Part shown: piece after piece, positions 23,961 to 31,661 of the stretch
Layout: each line of letters begins with the position of its first letter
Position numbering within the stretch: the stretch's first letter is position 1
NCBI GenBank assembly: GCA_030831585.1
Contig: JAURKV010000111.1
Coordinates: 1-32,118 of the forward strand
Reading direction: 5' to 3'
Origin: Ramlibacter sp.
GTDB taxonomy: Bacteria; Pseudomonadota; Gammaproteobacteria; Burkholderiales; Burkholderiaceae_C
Length of the DNA: 32,118 nucleotides
The notes under the pieces: model-generated
Seen by the model: only the letters and a program-made list of their open reading frames with translations
Database searches by the model: none
What the model was told of the DNA's origin: nothing
Position numbers and translations under genes: made by a program

Positions 23961-24773
23961 ATGACCACCCGCATCTGGCACCAGAGTTTCACCGTCCTCT
24001 CCGACCTCGGCGCCTACGGAGCAGCCCTGGACGCCCACTTCAAGCGCATCGCCCGCCCCGACACAGAGATCGTGATGCACGGCATGCAGCCGGGCACTTA
24101 CCGTACCGAGTACCCGGGTCTGGACATCCGCCACGCCGGTATCCAGCGCCTGCACTCGGTGCAGTTCCTCGCCGCCGGCGTGCAGGCCGAGCGCGAGGGC
24201 TATGACGCCTACTCCATCAGCACCCTGCCGGACCCGGGCCTGCGCGAAATCCGCTCGCTGCTGCGCATTCCGGTGGTGGGCTACGGCGAGTCGGCCATGC
24301 TCACCTCGCTGCAACTGGGGTCGCGCTTCGCGATCATGGTGTTCATCAGCGAGCTGACCCACTTGCTGGCCGACAACGTGCGCCAGTACGGCCTGTCTGA
24401 GCGCTTCGCAGGCGTGTCCGACGTCGGCTTTCGTTTCAACGACGTCATCGCCGGTTTTAGTGATCCCGCGCCTCTCATCGAGCGCTTTCGCGTGGCGGCG
24501 CGCCGGCAGATCGAGGCCGGTGCCGAGGTGCTGATTCCGGGCGAGGCGCCGCTGTGCGTGTTGCTGGCCTCTCAGGGGGTGACCCAGGTCGATGGCGTGC
24601 CGGTGCTCGACTCACTGGCTTGCTGGGTCAAGCAGGCCGAGATGATGGTCGACCTGCGTCGCCAGTGCGGCATCGAGCGCTGCCAGCGCGGTTACTTCAA
24701 TGAGCCGCCGCCGGCCGAGCGGGTGGACCAACTGGTGTCGTTCTACGGCCTGGACAAACTGAACTGGTCGTGA
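23961..24773 (+). CDS. Asp/Glu/hydantoin racemase-superfamily protein (copy 2)
   Basis: A 270-residue paralogue-like relative of the gene at 16266. It shares the start WHQS/WYQS, a TLPDPGLRE segment (~88-95), the V-V-G-x-x-ESAM motif (106-113) and a GAEVLIPG segment. In this copy the first catalytic Cys position is Gly (G109 in GYGESAM), and the second site reads IPGEAPLC, with a Cys (C199) displaced by a few residues. The classical two-Cys racemase chemistry therefore cannot be assumed. Arylmalonate decarboxylase is a known relative with Gly at the first site and a single catalytic Cys at the second. It is the last gene of the flavoprotein-SDR-racemase unit, 30 bases after the SDR. The function is unresolved; isomerase, racemase or decarboxylase are options. 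Confidence 0.75.
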   Translation: MTTRIWHQSFTVLSDLGAYGAALDAHFKRIARPDTEIVMHGMQPGTYRTEYPGLDIRHAGIQRLHSVQFLAAGVQAEREGYDAYSISTLPDPGLREIRSLLRIPVVGYGESAMLTSLQLGSRFAIMVFISELTHLLADNVRQYGLSERFAGVSDVGFRFNDVIAGFSDPAPLIERFRVAARRQIEAGAEVLIPGEAPLCVLLASQGVTQVDGVPVLDSLACWVKQAEMMVDLRRQCGIERCQRGYFNEPPPAERVDQLVSFYGLDKLNWS

Positions 24774-24819
24774 ACCCCGGTCTCTGCCGGTCCTGCGCCT
24801 GATCGGTGAACGATCGCGC

Positions 24820-24852
24820 AAGGCCCGGCGAAGGTCCGGCGAAGGCCCGGTG
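24820..24852. repeat. Three 11-bp tandem repeats
   Basis: AAGGCCCGGCG, AAGGTCCGGCG and AAGGCCCGGTG follow each other without a gap between the convergent racemase-like gene 2 and LysR gene. Units differ by one base from the first. The 11-bp unit length is the same as in the 15958-16023 repeat. It may be a small minisatellite. Confidence 0.7.
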
Positions 24853-24858
24853 ACCAGC

Positions 24859-25812
24859 CTAGGCCTTACGCGCCCTCGGCGCGCCGCGCACGGCCACCGC
24901 CCGGTTCGGGCTGGGGCGCTGCTGCCCGACGGCCATGATTTCTTCGAGGAAATCGGTGAAAGCGCGCACTTTGGCCGCGCCGAGACGCGCCCGGGTGGTC
25001 ACCGCAAAAAAGGTTTTGCGCCCAGCCTGCCAGTCCGGGTAGACCTGCACCAGGCGGCCGTCGGCCAGGGCCTGGCGGGCAAAGATGTCCAGCACCAGAG
25101 CAACGCCTGCGCCTTCGGCCGCTGCGCCCACCAGCGCGTCGCTGGTGTTGAAGTGAAGCGACCCCTGAGGCCGGATCTCGACCTCAGCTTCGCCCTCGCG
25201 CTGCAGCCGCCAGAGCATGGAGACGGCGCGCTCCTCCGGCAGCAGGCCCAGGCATCGATGCGGGTCCAGCTTGGCTGGATGAGGCGCCAGGGTGGCGGCC
25301 AGCTGCGGGCTGCAGCAGGCGATGTAGTCGGTCTCGAAAATGGGCCGGGCGATGAACTCGGCGTCTTCGACCTGGTCCATACGAATCGCTACGTCGATCG
25401 CCCGCTCAATCAGGTGGTGCGGCTGATTGGTCAAGGTGACCGAGGTCTCAATGCCCGGGTAGCGCGCCGCAAAGCGCGGCAGCTCGGGGCACAGCAAGGC
25501 GTGTCCGAAGGAAATCGGGGTTTCGATCGACAGGCGTCCGCTGAGCGCGCCAACCCGGGCCTGGACATCGGCCTCGGCGGTCTCCACCGACTGCAGGATT
25601 TGGCGCGCATGCCCCAGGAAGACCTCGCCCTCCTCGGTCAGACGAAGCCGGCGGGTGTCGCGATGGAGCAGGGTGACGCCCAACTCCCGCTCCAGCCCCC
25701 GGATGCAGGTGGTGACGCTGGCATTGGCCATGTCCAGCGCCTCGGCCGCGCGCGAGAAGCTGCCGGCGTCGGCCACCCGGGTGAAGACCGTCATCGCCCA
25801 GAGCTTGTCCAT
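24859..25812 (-). CDS. LysR-family transcriptional regulator
   Basis: A 317-residue LysR regulator with the DNA-binding domain in residues 1-60 (MDKLWAMTVFTRVADAGSFSRAAEALDM, then a second helix with NASVTTCIRGLERELG and HRDTRRLRLTEEG). It belongs to the DsdC/CrgA-like subgroup by its opening wording. The effector domain follows at ~90-290. It lies 103 bases downstream of the isochorismatase-like gene on the same strand and is convergent with the region 4 cluster. Either co-transcription with the hydrolase or control of the divergent hydrolase/Bug pair is plausible. The C-terminus ends in a basic tail (NRAVAVRGAPRARKA) that looks disordered. Confidence 0.88.
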   Translation of the reverse strand: MDKLWAMTVFTRVADAGSFSRAAEALDMANASVTTCIRGLERELGVTLLHRDTRRLRLTEEGEVFLGHARQILQSVETAEADVQARVGALSGRLSIETPISFGHALLCPELPRFAARYPGIETSVTLTNQPHHLIERAIDVAIRMDQVEDAEFIARPIFETDYIACCSPQLAATLAPHPAKLDPHRCLGLLPEERAVSMLWRLQREGEAEVEIRPQGSLHFNTSDALVGAAAEGAGVALVLDIFARQALADGRLVQVYPDWQAGRKTFFAVTTRARLGAAKVRAFTDFLEEIMAVGQQRPSPNRAVAVRGAPRARKA

Positions 25813-25881
25813 TCAGGGCCTCTTGCGAACAGGGTCGGGACGCTGCGGGTGGGGCAGGCTATGCATGCGGCGCGGGCGTGA

Positions 25882-25912
25882 AGGCCGGATGTCCGGCCTG
25901 TGACCAGGCCGG
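25882..25912 (-). terminator. Alternative hairpins after the isochorismatase-like gene (candidate terminator)
   Basis: AGGCCGGA (25882-25889) pairs with TCCGGCCT (25892-25899). CCGGCCTG (25893-25900) can instead pair with CAGGCCGG (25905-25912) around a TGAC loop. The second stem is 8 bp and all GC apart from one pair. On the minus strand it begins three bases past the hydrolase stop (25916). No U-run follows, so it is a weak or Rho-dependent terminator candidate, or a switch-like pair of stems. Confidence 0.4.
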
Positions 25913-25915
25913 CGA

Positions 25916-26497
25916 TCAGGCCAGCGCAGCCAGCACTTCTTCGGTGCTGCGCTGGCGGCCCATGCGCGGGAAGGTGTACTTGAGCGTGTTGGCGTGCGCT
26001 TCGGCTGCCGGGGAGGCCATGGCGTCGGTGACGAACACCTGGTCGTAGCCGCGTTCGAAGGCGTCACGGGCGGTGGATTCGACGCCGACGTTGGTCGAAA
26101 TACCGGCCAGCACGATGGTGCGGATGCCGCGGCGGCGCAGCTGCAGGTCGAGCTCGGTGCCGTAGAAGGCGCCCCACTGGCGCTTCATGATGCGCATGTC
26201 CGAGGGCTGTGCGTTCATCTCGGCGACGACGTCGGACCAGCCGGCGGGCGGCTTGGCAGCAGCCGCCGGAGGGGTGTCCAGCGTGGGGGAGAGGGCGTCC
26301 TTGCCGTCGATATGACCGACGGTCACGAGCACCACGGGCGCCTGTGCAGCCCGGAAGGCGTCGGCAAGGCGGCGGCTGCGCGCCACCACCTCGGAGCTCG
26401 GTTGCGGCTTGACGTCCATGGCCACGATACCGTTTTGCAAATCGATCAGGACCAGGGCGGTGGTTTTGGGATCCAGGTGGAGGGCAGGGTTGCTCAT
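25916..26497 (-). CDS. Isochorismatase-like (cysteine hydrolase superfamily) protein, YecD type
   Basis: A 193-residue isochorismatase-fold hydrolase, started at the ATG encoding MSNPALHLDPKTTALVLIDLQ. The conserved catalytic Asp is D19 (LIDLQNG) and Lys is K105 (IMKRQWGAFYGTEL). The position of the nucleophilic Cys in nicotinamidases and N-carbamoyl hydrolases is Gly here (G138 in GISTNVGVESTARDAFERG). The same wording (GISTN.GVESTAR) occurs in E. coli YecD, which also lacks the Cys. It is therefore unlikely to be a Cys-dependent amidase; an isochorismatase-like or unknown hydrolase activity is more consistent. It is divergent from the Bug receptor at 26764, sharing a 266-base promoter region, and is followed by the LysR gene. 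Confidence 0.85.
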   Translation of the reverse strand: MSNPALHLDPKTTALVLIDLQNGIVAMDVKPQPSSEVVARSRRLADAFRAAQAPVVLVTVGHIDGKDALSPTLDTPPAAAAKPPAGWSDVVAEMNAQPSDMRIMKRQWGAFYGTELDLQLRRRGIRTIVLAGISTNVGVESTARDAFERGYDQVFVTDAMASPAAEAHANTLKYTFPRMGRQRSTEEVLAALA

Positions 26498-26763
26498 GGA
26501 ATTTCTTGGAAACAAGGTAAAAATAATGTTCGCTCCAGCCCGTGTGAGAACGTGCAGTTGCGGCCGTGTCCGGACAGTCTACCTAATGAGTGAACGGGTC
26601 AAAATGACAAAGGCGGTTGAACCGTCTGAAGCCCAGGGAGGATGCCATGCCCGTCTGGTCGTCTACGACGAAAAGAGTTTTTGAATTGGACGAAGCCACC
26701 GCTCGCTAAATCTCGCAATATCGGCAGACATTTTTCCCGCACCTTTTCAGCTTGGAGTACCGC
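26498..26763. promoter_or_regulatory. Divergent promoter region, isochorismatase-like gene / Bug receptor
   Basis: A 266-base region between two divergent starts. It is relatively AT-rich and contains the interrupted palindrome CGGTT-G-AACCG (26614-26624), a candidate operator for the neighbouring LysR regulator. GGAG at 26754-26757 serves the Bug ATG at 26764. No gene is seen inside. Confidence 0.45.
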
Positions 26764-27750
26764 ATGAAAAAGCACTTGATTGGCCGCCGCTCCCTTTTGG
26801 CCGCCACCGCATCCCTTCTGGCTCCCTTCCCGATGGCGCATGCCCAGGCGGGCTTCCCGGAAAAGCCGATCCGGCTGGTGGTGCCTTTCAGCGCCGGCGG
26901 CGGAACCGACGTGCTGGGCCGCTTGCTGGCACGCTCGATGTCGCAGTCCCTCGGCCAGCAGGTGGTGGTTGACAACGTCACAGGCGCGGGCGGCGTGATC
27001 GGCGCGCAGCAGGTGGCGCGCGCCGCCAAGGACGGCTACACCCTCATGATCGGCACACCGGGCAGCATCCAGATCAACCCGGCGATGCAGCCGGACATCA
27101 AATACAACGTCGACAAAGACTTCATGCCGGTCTCCCAGTTCTCCGACAGCGCCACGGTGCTGGTGGTGAACAAGGACTCGCCCTGGAAAACGGTGCAAGA
27201 GTTGATCGCCGCCGCGCGCGAAAAGCCGGGCGCCCTCAACTACGGCAGCGCCGGTGTCGGCTCCTTTGCCCACTTCAGCGCTGAAATGTTTCTCATGCTC
27301 GCCGGCGTGAAGATGACCCATGTCCCCTATCGCGGCACCGCGCAGGCGATCGCAGACCTGCGTGCCGGCATCTTGCAGGCGGAGTTCGAAAACCTGCCGG
27401 GCGTACTGCCCCTGGTGAAAGACAACCAGCTGCGTGCGCTGGCCGTGGGCTCCGCGCGCCGTTCGAGCTTCCTGCCCGACCTGCCCACCATCATCGAGGC
27501 TGGTGTGAAGGGCTACGAGTCTTCGTCCTGGACCGGGCTGTTCGCGCCCGCGGGCCTGCCTGCGCCGGTGCTCGCCCGTTTGGAGAAAGCCGTTGCCGAT
27601 GCGGCACGCGACCCCGAGGTGCTCAAGACGCTGAAGGAACTGGGTGCCGAGCCGGTGGGCAGCCGCTCGACCGAGTTCGCCGCCTTCCTGGCGCGCCGTC
27701 GCCCCGCCGTGGTCGAAACTGTGGCGGCCTCGGGCATGGCGGTCAAATGA
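26764..27750 (+). CDS. Bug/TctC-family periplasmic substrate-binding protein
   Basis: A 328-residue Bug receptor starting at ATG with GGAG six bases upstream. The leader MKKHLIGRRSLLAATASLLA has a twin-arginine motif and is followed by a likely cleavage at AHA-QA, so Sec or Tat export is possible. The mature protein starts GFPEKPIRLVVPFSAGGGTDVLGRLLARSM, the family signature, and continues with VDNVTGAGGVIGAQQVARA and THVPYRGTAQAIADL. It is clearly of the same family as the gene at 20597 but has diverged in the ligand-pocket loops. It is coupled by an ATGA overlap to the CMD-like protein. The ligand is unknown, and no TctA/TctB genes accompany it. Confidence 0.92.
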   Translation: MKKHLIGRRSLLAATASLLAPFPMAHAQAGFPEKPIRLVVPFSAGGGTDVLGRLLARSMSQSLGQQVVVDNVTGAGGVIGAQQVARAAKDGYTLMIGTPGSIQINPAMQPDIKYNVDKDFMPVSQFSDSATVLVVNKDSPWKTVQELIAAAREKPGALNYGSAGVGSFAHFSAEMFLMLAGVKMTHVPYRGTAQAIADLRAGILQAEFENLPGVLPLVKDNQLRALAVGSARRSSFLPDLPTIIEAGVKGYESSSWTGLFAPAGLPAPVLARLEKAVADAARDPEVLKTLKELGAEPVGSRSTEFAAFLARRRPAVVETVAASGMAVK

Positions 27751-28556
27751 GCGCTGAAATGACCGGAACGCCACCTCGCAAGGTACCGCCGGCCGCACCG
27801 GCAGCGATGCTCGATGGCACGCCTGTGCCGACGCCGGAGCAGGTGGTGGCCCGGTTGGAGGAGTTCCGGTCACGCCGCGGCTATGTGAACCCGCAGCAGG
27901 GCCCCATGGCGGCTGCCCTGCCCGGGGTCGCCGATGGCTATCGGGTGATGTACAAGGCCCTGGTCCTCGACGAGAAGTACCTGGAGCCGCTGGAAAAAGA
28001 ATTCGTCTGGCTCTCGCTCTTGTGCGTGGCCGGCGAGATGGGCACCCACCACCTCAAGTTGTTCTTCGACCACGGCGGAACCGACGCCCAGGCAGCGGCC
28101 GCCTTTCGGCTGGCGGGCTGGGTCAAGGGAACCGCGGCCTATGAGTTCATCGCCGGCAATTGGCAAGGCTTCTTCCCCCGGGTCGACGCCCACCAGGCCT
28201 ATCGCGAAGGCTTCGACGCCCTGGTAGCGGGCTGCGAAGGCGTGCCGCTTGAATGGTGCTGCCTGGCCTTGCTGTCCGCGCAGTCGGGTATGAAGTCCAA
28301 GTGGGGCGTCGAGGCGGCCATCACGCTGTGCTACGACCGCGGCGTGTCTGAGGCCAAGATGGCCGAGGCGATGAGCGTGGCCATGTGGCCTTGCGGTGCC
28401 AACAGTTTTCACGACTCGGCAGGCGTCTGGCTCGCGCTGGTGCAGGCCGGTCGGGTCCCTGCCTCGGCTCCCTTCCAGGCCTGGGCCAGCCTGCCGAGCC
28501 AAGACGGGTTGGAGCTCGCGGCGCACCTCGCGAACGCGTCGGGCCGGGCGTCCTGA
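27747..28556 (+). CDS. Carboxymuconolactone decarboxylase/AhpD-like protein, duplicated module without CxxC
   Basis: A 269-residue protein with two alpha-helical modules of the CMD/AhpD fold. The first is at ~82-124 (EKEFVWLSLLCVAGEMGTHH, then FFDHGGTDAQAAAAFRLA), the second at ~168-230 (LEWCCLALLSAQSG, then LCYDRGVSEAKMAEAMSVA). The redox CxxC-x3-H of AhpD is absent; the first module has Glu and His at that place and the second Lys. A thiol peroxidase-partner role is therefore unlikely, and an acid-base CMD-like reaction is more plausible. Its ATG overlaps the Bug receptor stop as ATGA. I infer that it acts on whatever the receptor delivers. The family call is from pattern recognition and moderately sure. 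Confidence 0.6.
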   Translation: MSAEMTGTPPRKVPPAAPAAMLDGTPVPTPEQVVARLEEFRSRRGYVNPQQGPMAAALPGVADGYRVMYKALVLDEKYLEPLEKEFVWLSLLCVAGEMGTHHLKLFFDHGGTDAQAAAAFRLAGWVKGTAAYEFIAGNWQGFFPRVDAHQAYREGFDALVAGCEGVPLEWCCLALLSAQSGMKSKWGVEAAITLCYDRGVSEAKMAEAMSVAMWPCGANSFHDSAGVWLALVQAGRVPASAPFQAWASLPSQDGLELAAHLANASGRAS

Positions 28557-28571
28557 GTTCGCGGCAAGCCT

Positions 28572-28585
28572 GGCGGCACGCCGCC
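28572..28585. terminator. GC-rich hairpin between convergent genes
   Basis: GGCGG-CACG-CCGCC, perfect 5-base arms in the 79-base gap between the CMD-like gene (plus) and the MFS gene (minus). A T-rich patch follows some 20 bases later, too far for a classical intrinsic terminator. It could end either transcript weakly. Confidence 0.3.
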
Positions 28586-28635
28586 CTGGGCTGAACTGGA
28601 CTGTCGTTTTCTGGCTCGCGGATCTTGGCTGCCGT

Positions 28636-30069
28636 TCAGTGCCCGTCATCCTGCGCCGACGGCCGGTTTCGCATTGCTTCGCCATCTTCCTCCCGCAGGC
28701 GGAGGAGAGACGGAATTGCAAAGCAGATCAGGAGCGCAATGGCGATGAACACCGGCGGGAAGTCGGCGGCTACGAGCGTGTCACCGTCGCCGCCGCGCCA
28801 GACGCTGGCCACACTCAGCAGGCCCGCCGCGAGGGTCACGCCAGACATGATGGATAGTTGCTGCACCACAGTGCCAGTGGTGCTGGCATGGCCTGCTTCT
28901 TCCTGGCCCACTTCGGTGTAGCCCAAGCTGTTGAGGGCGATCATGCCCAGTGAGGTACACACCCCTCCGAGCAGCATGAGAGCGAACATGGCCGCCACCG
29001 GCGTGTCGGCGCGCAGCAGGCTGTACGCCAGGCAGCAGAGCGCTGAGCAGACTGTGGCGCCGACAAGCAGCTTCCGGAAGCCCACCCGCCGCAGCAGCCA
29101 AATCAGTAAGCCGCGGCTCACCAGTGAGCCAATGGCGCCAGCGACGGTGATCAGGCCGGAGGCCATGGGCGTGAGCCCGAAGCCCGCCTGTAGCAGCAGC
29201 GGCAGCAGGAAGGGAACCGCGCCGATGGAGATCCGCAGCGGAATGGCGCCCACCGTGGCGATATGAAAGATCCGGTGGCGCAGGACCCGCAGGTCGATCA
29301 TCGGCGCGGGTGCCGCCAGCGCATGGCGGCGATACGCCAGCAGCGGCGCCAGGCCCAGAATGGCCAGCAGGCCGAGTGCCCAGGCGGGTACGAGTCCCTT
29401 CATCCCGATCTCGAACAGGCCGGTCAGGCAGGTCAGTCCCAGCGCCAACAGGAAAAAGCCTCGGCCGTCGAAGGCCGCCGTATCACCTGGCGCCGGGCGT
29501 TCATCGTCAGGGGGCAGGAAGCGCCACATCAACATCAGACCCAGTGCGCCGACAGGGAGGTGGAAAAGGAAGACGCCGTTCCAGCCGATCCAGGTCACCA
29601 GTGCGCCGCCGGCCAGCGGTCCCAGCATGCGGGCCAGGGAGCCGGGGATGGTGAACCAGACCATGGCCTCGACCATGTCGCCTGCCGACACATGGCGTAG
29701 CAGCAGGATGCGCGAGGCTGGCAGCATCAGCGCCGCGCCCGCGCCCTGCGCAAGACGCAGGGCCACCAGCGTCCACAAGTCCCCCGCCACGCCACACAGG
29801 CCCGCGCTCACGCTGAACAGGGCGACCGCGAAAAGGAAGATACGGCGCGCGCCCCAGCGATCCGCCGCCCAGCCGCTGAGAGGCAAACACAGGGCCAGGC
29901 CCAGCAGGTAGCAGGTGATGGCCAGATTCAGGTGCAGCACGGGCGTGCCCAGCGCGGCGGCCATGGTGGGCAAGGCCGTGCCCAGCATCGTGGTGTCGAG
30001 GTTGTTCTGGAACAGGGGCCAGGCCACAACCAGAGACAGTACGCGGGTGCTTCTCACCTGACGTCCCAT
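28636..30069 (-). CDS. MFS transporter, DHA2 (14-TM) drug/proton antiporter-like
   Basis: A 477-residue inner-membrane transporter with about 14 hydrophobic helices. The first helix carries NNLDTTMLGTALPTMAAALG, the DHA2 hallmark LD.T..NVALP-like motif, followed by the loop 2-3 motif A GWAADRWGARRIFL and the RLAQGAGAALMLPASRIL motif B/C region. DHA2 members export drugs or metabolites against protons. There is no HlyD/EmrA adaptor partner adjacent, so it is probably a stand-alone exporter. It lies 40 bases downstream of glpD on the same strand, which may be accidental co-transcription. The substrate is unknown. Confidence 0.88.
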   Translation of the reverse strand: MGRQVRSTRVLSLVVAWPLFQNNLDTTMLGTALPTMAAALGTPVLHLNLAITCYLLGLALCLPLSGWAADRWGARRIFLFAVALFSVSAGLCGVAGDLWTLVALRLAQGAGAALMLPASRILLLRHVSAGDMVEAMVWFTIPGSLARMLGPLAGGALVTWIGWNGVFLFHLPVGALGLMLMWRFLPPDDERPAPGDTAAFDGRGFFLLALGLTCLTGLFEIGMKGLVPAWALGLLAILGLAPLLAYRRHALAAPAPMIDLRVLRHRIFHIATVGAIPLRISIGAVPFLLPLLLQAGFGLTPMASGLITVAGAIGSLVSRGLLIWLLRRVGFRKLLVGATVCSALCCLAYSLLRADTPVAAMFALMLLGGVCTSLGMIALNSLGYTEVGQEEAGHASTTGTVVQQLSIMSGVTLAAGLLSVASVWRGGDGDTLVAADFPPVFIAIALLICFAIPSLLRLREEDGEAMRNRPSAQDDGH

Positions 30070-30109
30070 GGGCCCCTGTCCCGCGCGCAGCGCTCGCCTT
30101 CGGCAGGCG

Positions 30110-31633
30110 TCACGGCAGGTAGCCCTCGCTGAGGGCCATGAAGTCCTCGAGTCCGGTCTGCAGGATGCCCTCGGCGTGGAGCAGATCCGCCACTGCAGGC
30201 GCTACCGCGCGTGCGGCACGGGCGTCTAGGAACAGCAGCCGCGATCGGCGCGCCAGCACGTCTTCGACCTTGCGCGCGAACTCATGCCGCACCGCAAAGC
30301 GCACCCGCTGCTCGCTCAGGCCCTCGGCGATCAGCCGGTCGGCGCCGGGGATACCCGTGCGCAGCAGGTTGTCGTCGCGTTCAAGCGGCAGGTGCTCGGT
30401 GCTGCGCTCGACCCGCCAGTCTCGGCCCGGCGGGATACGGTCTTCGGCGATGCAGTGTGCGAGCACGTCGCGCGCCATCGCCCGGTAGGTGGTCCACTTG
30501 CCGCCAGCCACGCAGACCAGGCCCGAGGGGTCAGTCCACACCGCATGCTCGCGGCTGATGCGGGCAGTGCCTCCCGCCGCTGCGGACGGCTGCACCAGCG
30601 GCCGCAGACCCGCCCAGGCGCTCCGGATGTCGGCGCGAGTGGGCGGACGAACCAGGTAACGGCCCACCTCGGACAAGATGAAGTCGATTTCCTCAGTCAT
30701 TGGTCTTGGCTCTGTCGGCCGGTCCTCGAGCGGCTGCTCGGTGGTGCCCAGGATCACCTTGCCTAGCCAGGGAACGGCGAACAGCACCCGACCGTCGCGC
30801 GTGCGGGGCAGCAGCAGTGCCTCGTCGCTGGGCCAGAAGTCGCGGTCTATCACCACATGGCTGCCCTGGCTCACCTTCAGCCGCGGCGGCGTGCCGGCCG
30901 GTCCAGCAGCCTGCTGGCGCAGGTCGTCGACCCAGACCCCGGCTGCGTTCACGATGCAGCGTGCCTGCACTTCGCAGGGGGCACCGGTTTCGGTGTCTGT
31001 GCCGCGTAGCCCGGTGACGCGGCCGCCTTGCTGAATGAAGCTGTCGACCCGGAAATGGTTGAGGGTGAGCGCGCCTAGGCGGCTGGCACTGCGCGCGAGG
31101 GCGATGGCCAACTGGGCGTCGTCGAATTGGGCGTCCCAGTAGCGCACGCCTCCCTTGAGGCCCTCCCCCTTCACCTGCGGAAGGGCCGCCAGCAGCTGCT
31201 TACGCGAAAGCCGGCGGGTGGCGCCCAGGCTGTGCCTGCCTGCCAGTCGCTCGTAGAAGCGCAGGCCCAGGCCCAGGGCGAACGGCTCCCACCAGCGGTA
31301 GGCCGGCATCACGAAGGACAGCGGTCGCGAGATCGAGGGCGCGTTGCCGAGAATGACCGCGCGTTCGTGCAGGGCCTCGCGCACCAGGGATAGCTGACCC
31401 ATGGCCAGGTAGCGCACGCCGCCGTGCAGCAACTTGGTCGCGCGCGAAGAACTGCCCTTAGCGAAATCATCGGCTTCGAGCAGCACCACCTTCAGCCCGC
31501 GCAGGGCAGCGTCGACCGCCACGCCCAGGCCGGTGGCGCCGCCGCCGATCACGGCCAGGTCCCACAGGGGTTCTGACTTGAGCCGGGCCACCAGGGTGGA
31601 CCGGTCAACACGGGAGTGCTCGTTTTCGCTCAC
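30110..31633 (-). CDS. glpD: Aerobic glycerol-3-phosphate dehydrogenase
   Basis: A 507-residue flavoprotein oxidising sn-glycerol-3-phosphate to dihydroxyacetone phosphate at the inner membrane and feeding electrons to quinone. The GTG start encodes MSENEHSRVD. The FAD motif VIGGGATGLGVAVDAALRG (~28-46) and the GlpD wording KGSSSRATKLLHGGVRYL (~60-77) are unmistakable. GGVRYWDAQFDDAQL and the C-terminal segment ending near LMAL-EGYLP agree with the family. The length is normal. It starts 28 bases downstream of the glpK stop, so glpK-glpD form an operon for glycerol use. The glpK upstream region is outside the window, so regulation cannot be seen. Confidence 0.93.
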   Translation of the reverse strand: MSENEHSRVDRSTLVARLKSEPLWDLAVIGGGATGLGVAVDAALRGLKVVLLEADDFAKGSSSRATKLLHGGVRYLAMGQLSLVREALHERAVILGNAPSISRPLSFVMPAYRWWEPFALGLGLRFYERLAGRHSLGATRRLSRKQLLAALPQVKGEGLKGGVRYWDAQFDDAQLAIALARSASRLGALTLNHFRVDSFIQQGGRVTGLRGTDTETGAPCEVQARCIVNAAGVWVDDLRQQAAGPAGTPPRLKVSQGSHVVIDRDFWPSDEALLLPRTRDGRVLFAVPWLGKVILGTTEQPLEDRPTEPRPMTEEIDFILSEVGRYLVRPPTRADIRSAWAGLRPLVQPSAAAGGTARISREHAVWTDPSGLVCVAGGKWTTYRAMARDVLAHCIAEDRIPPGRDWRVERSTEHLPLERDDNLLRTGIPGADRLIAEGLSEQRVRFAVRHEFARKVEDVLARRSRLLFLDARAARAVAPAVADLLHAEGILQTGLEDFMALSEGYLP

Positions 31634-31661
31634 CGTCCGAGTATCGCAGGCTGGTGGAGCG

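Noticed and set aside
23067-24362. A 431-codon antisense open frame over the SDR and racemase-like genes
   Set aside because: It spans two well-supported plus-strand genes and its translation has no family features.
25916-26497. Nicotinamidase or maleamate amidohydrolase
   Set aside because: The catalytic Cys is replaced by Gly, so Cys-dependent amide hydrolysis is not supported.
26599-27873. A 424-codon antisense open frame over the Bug receptor
   Set aside because: It is a shadow of the Bug gene, which has a signal peptide and a family signature on the other strand.
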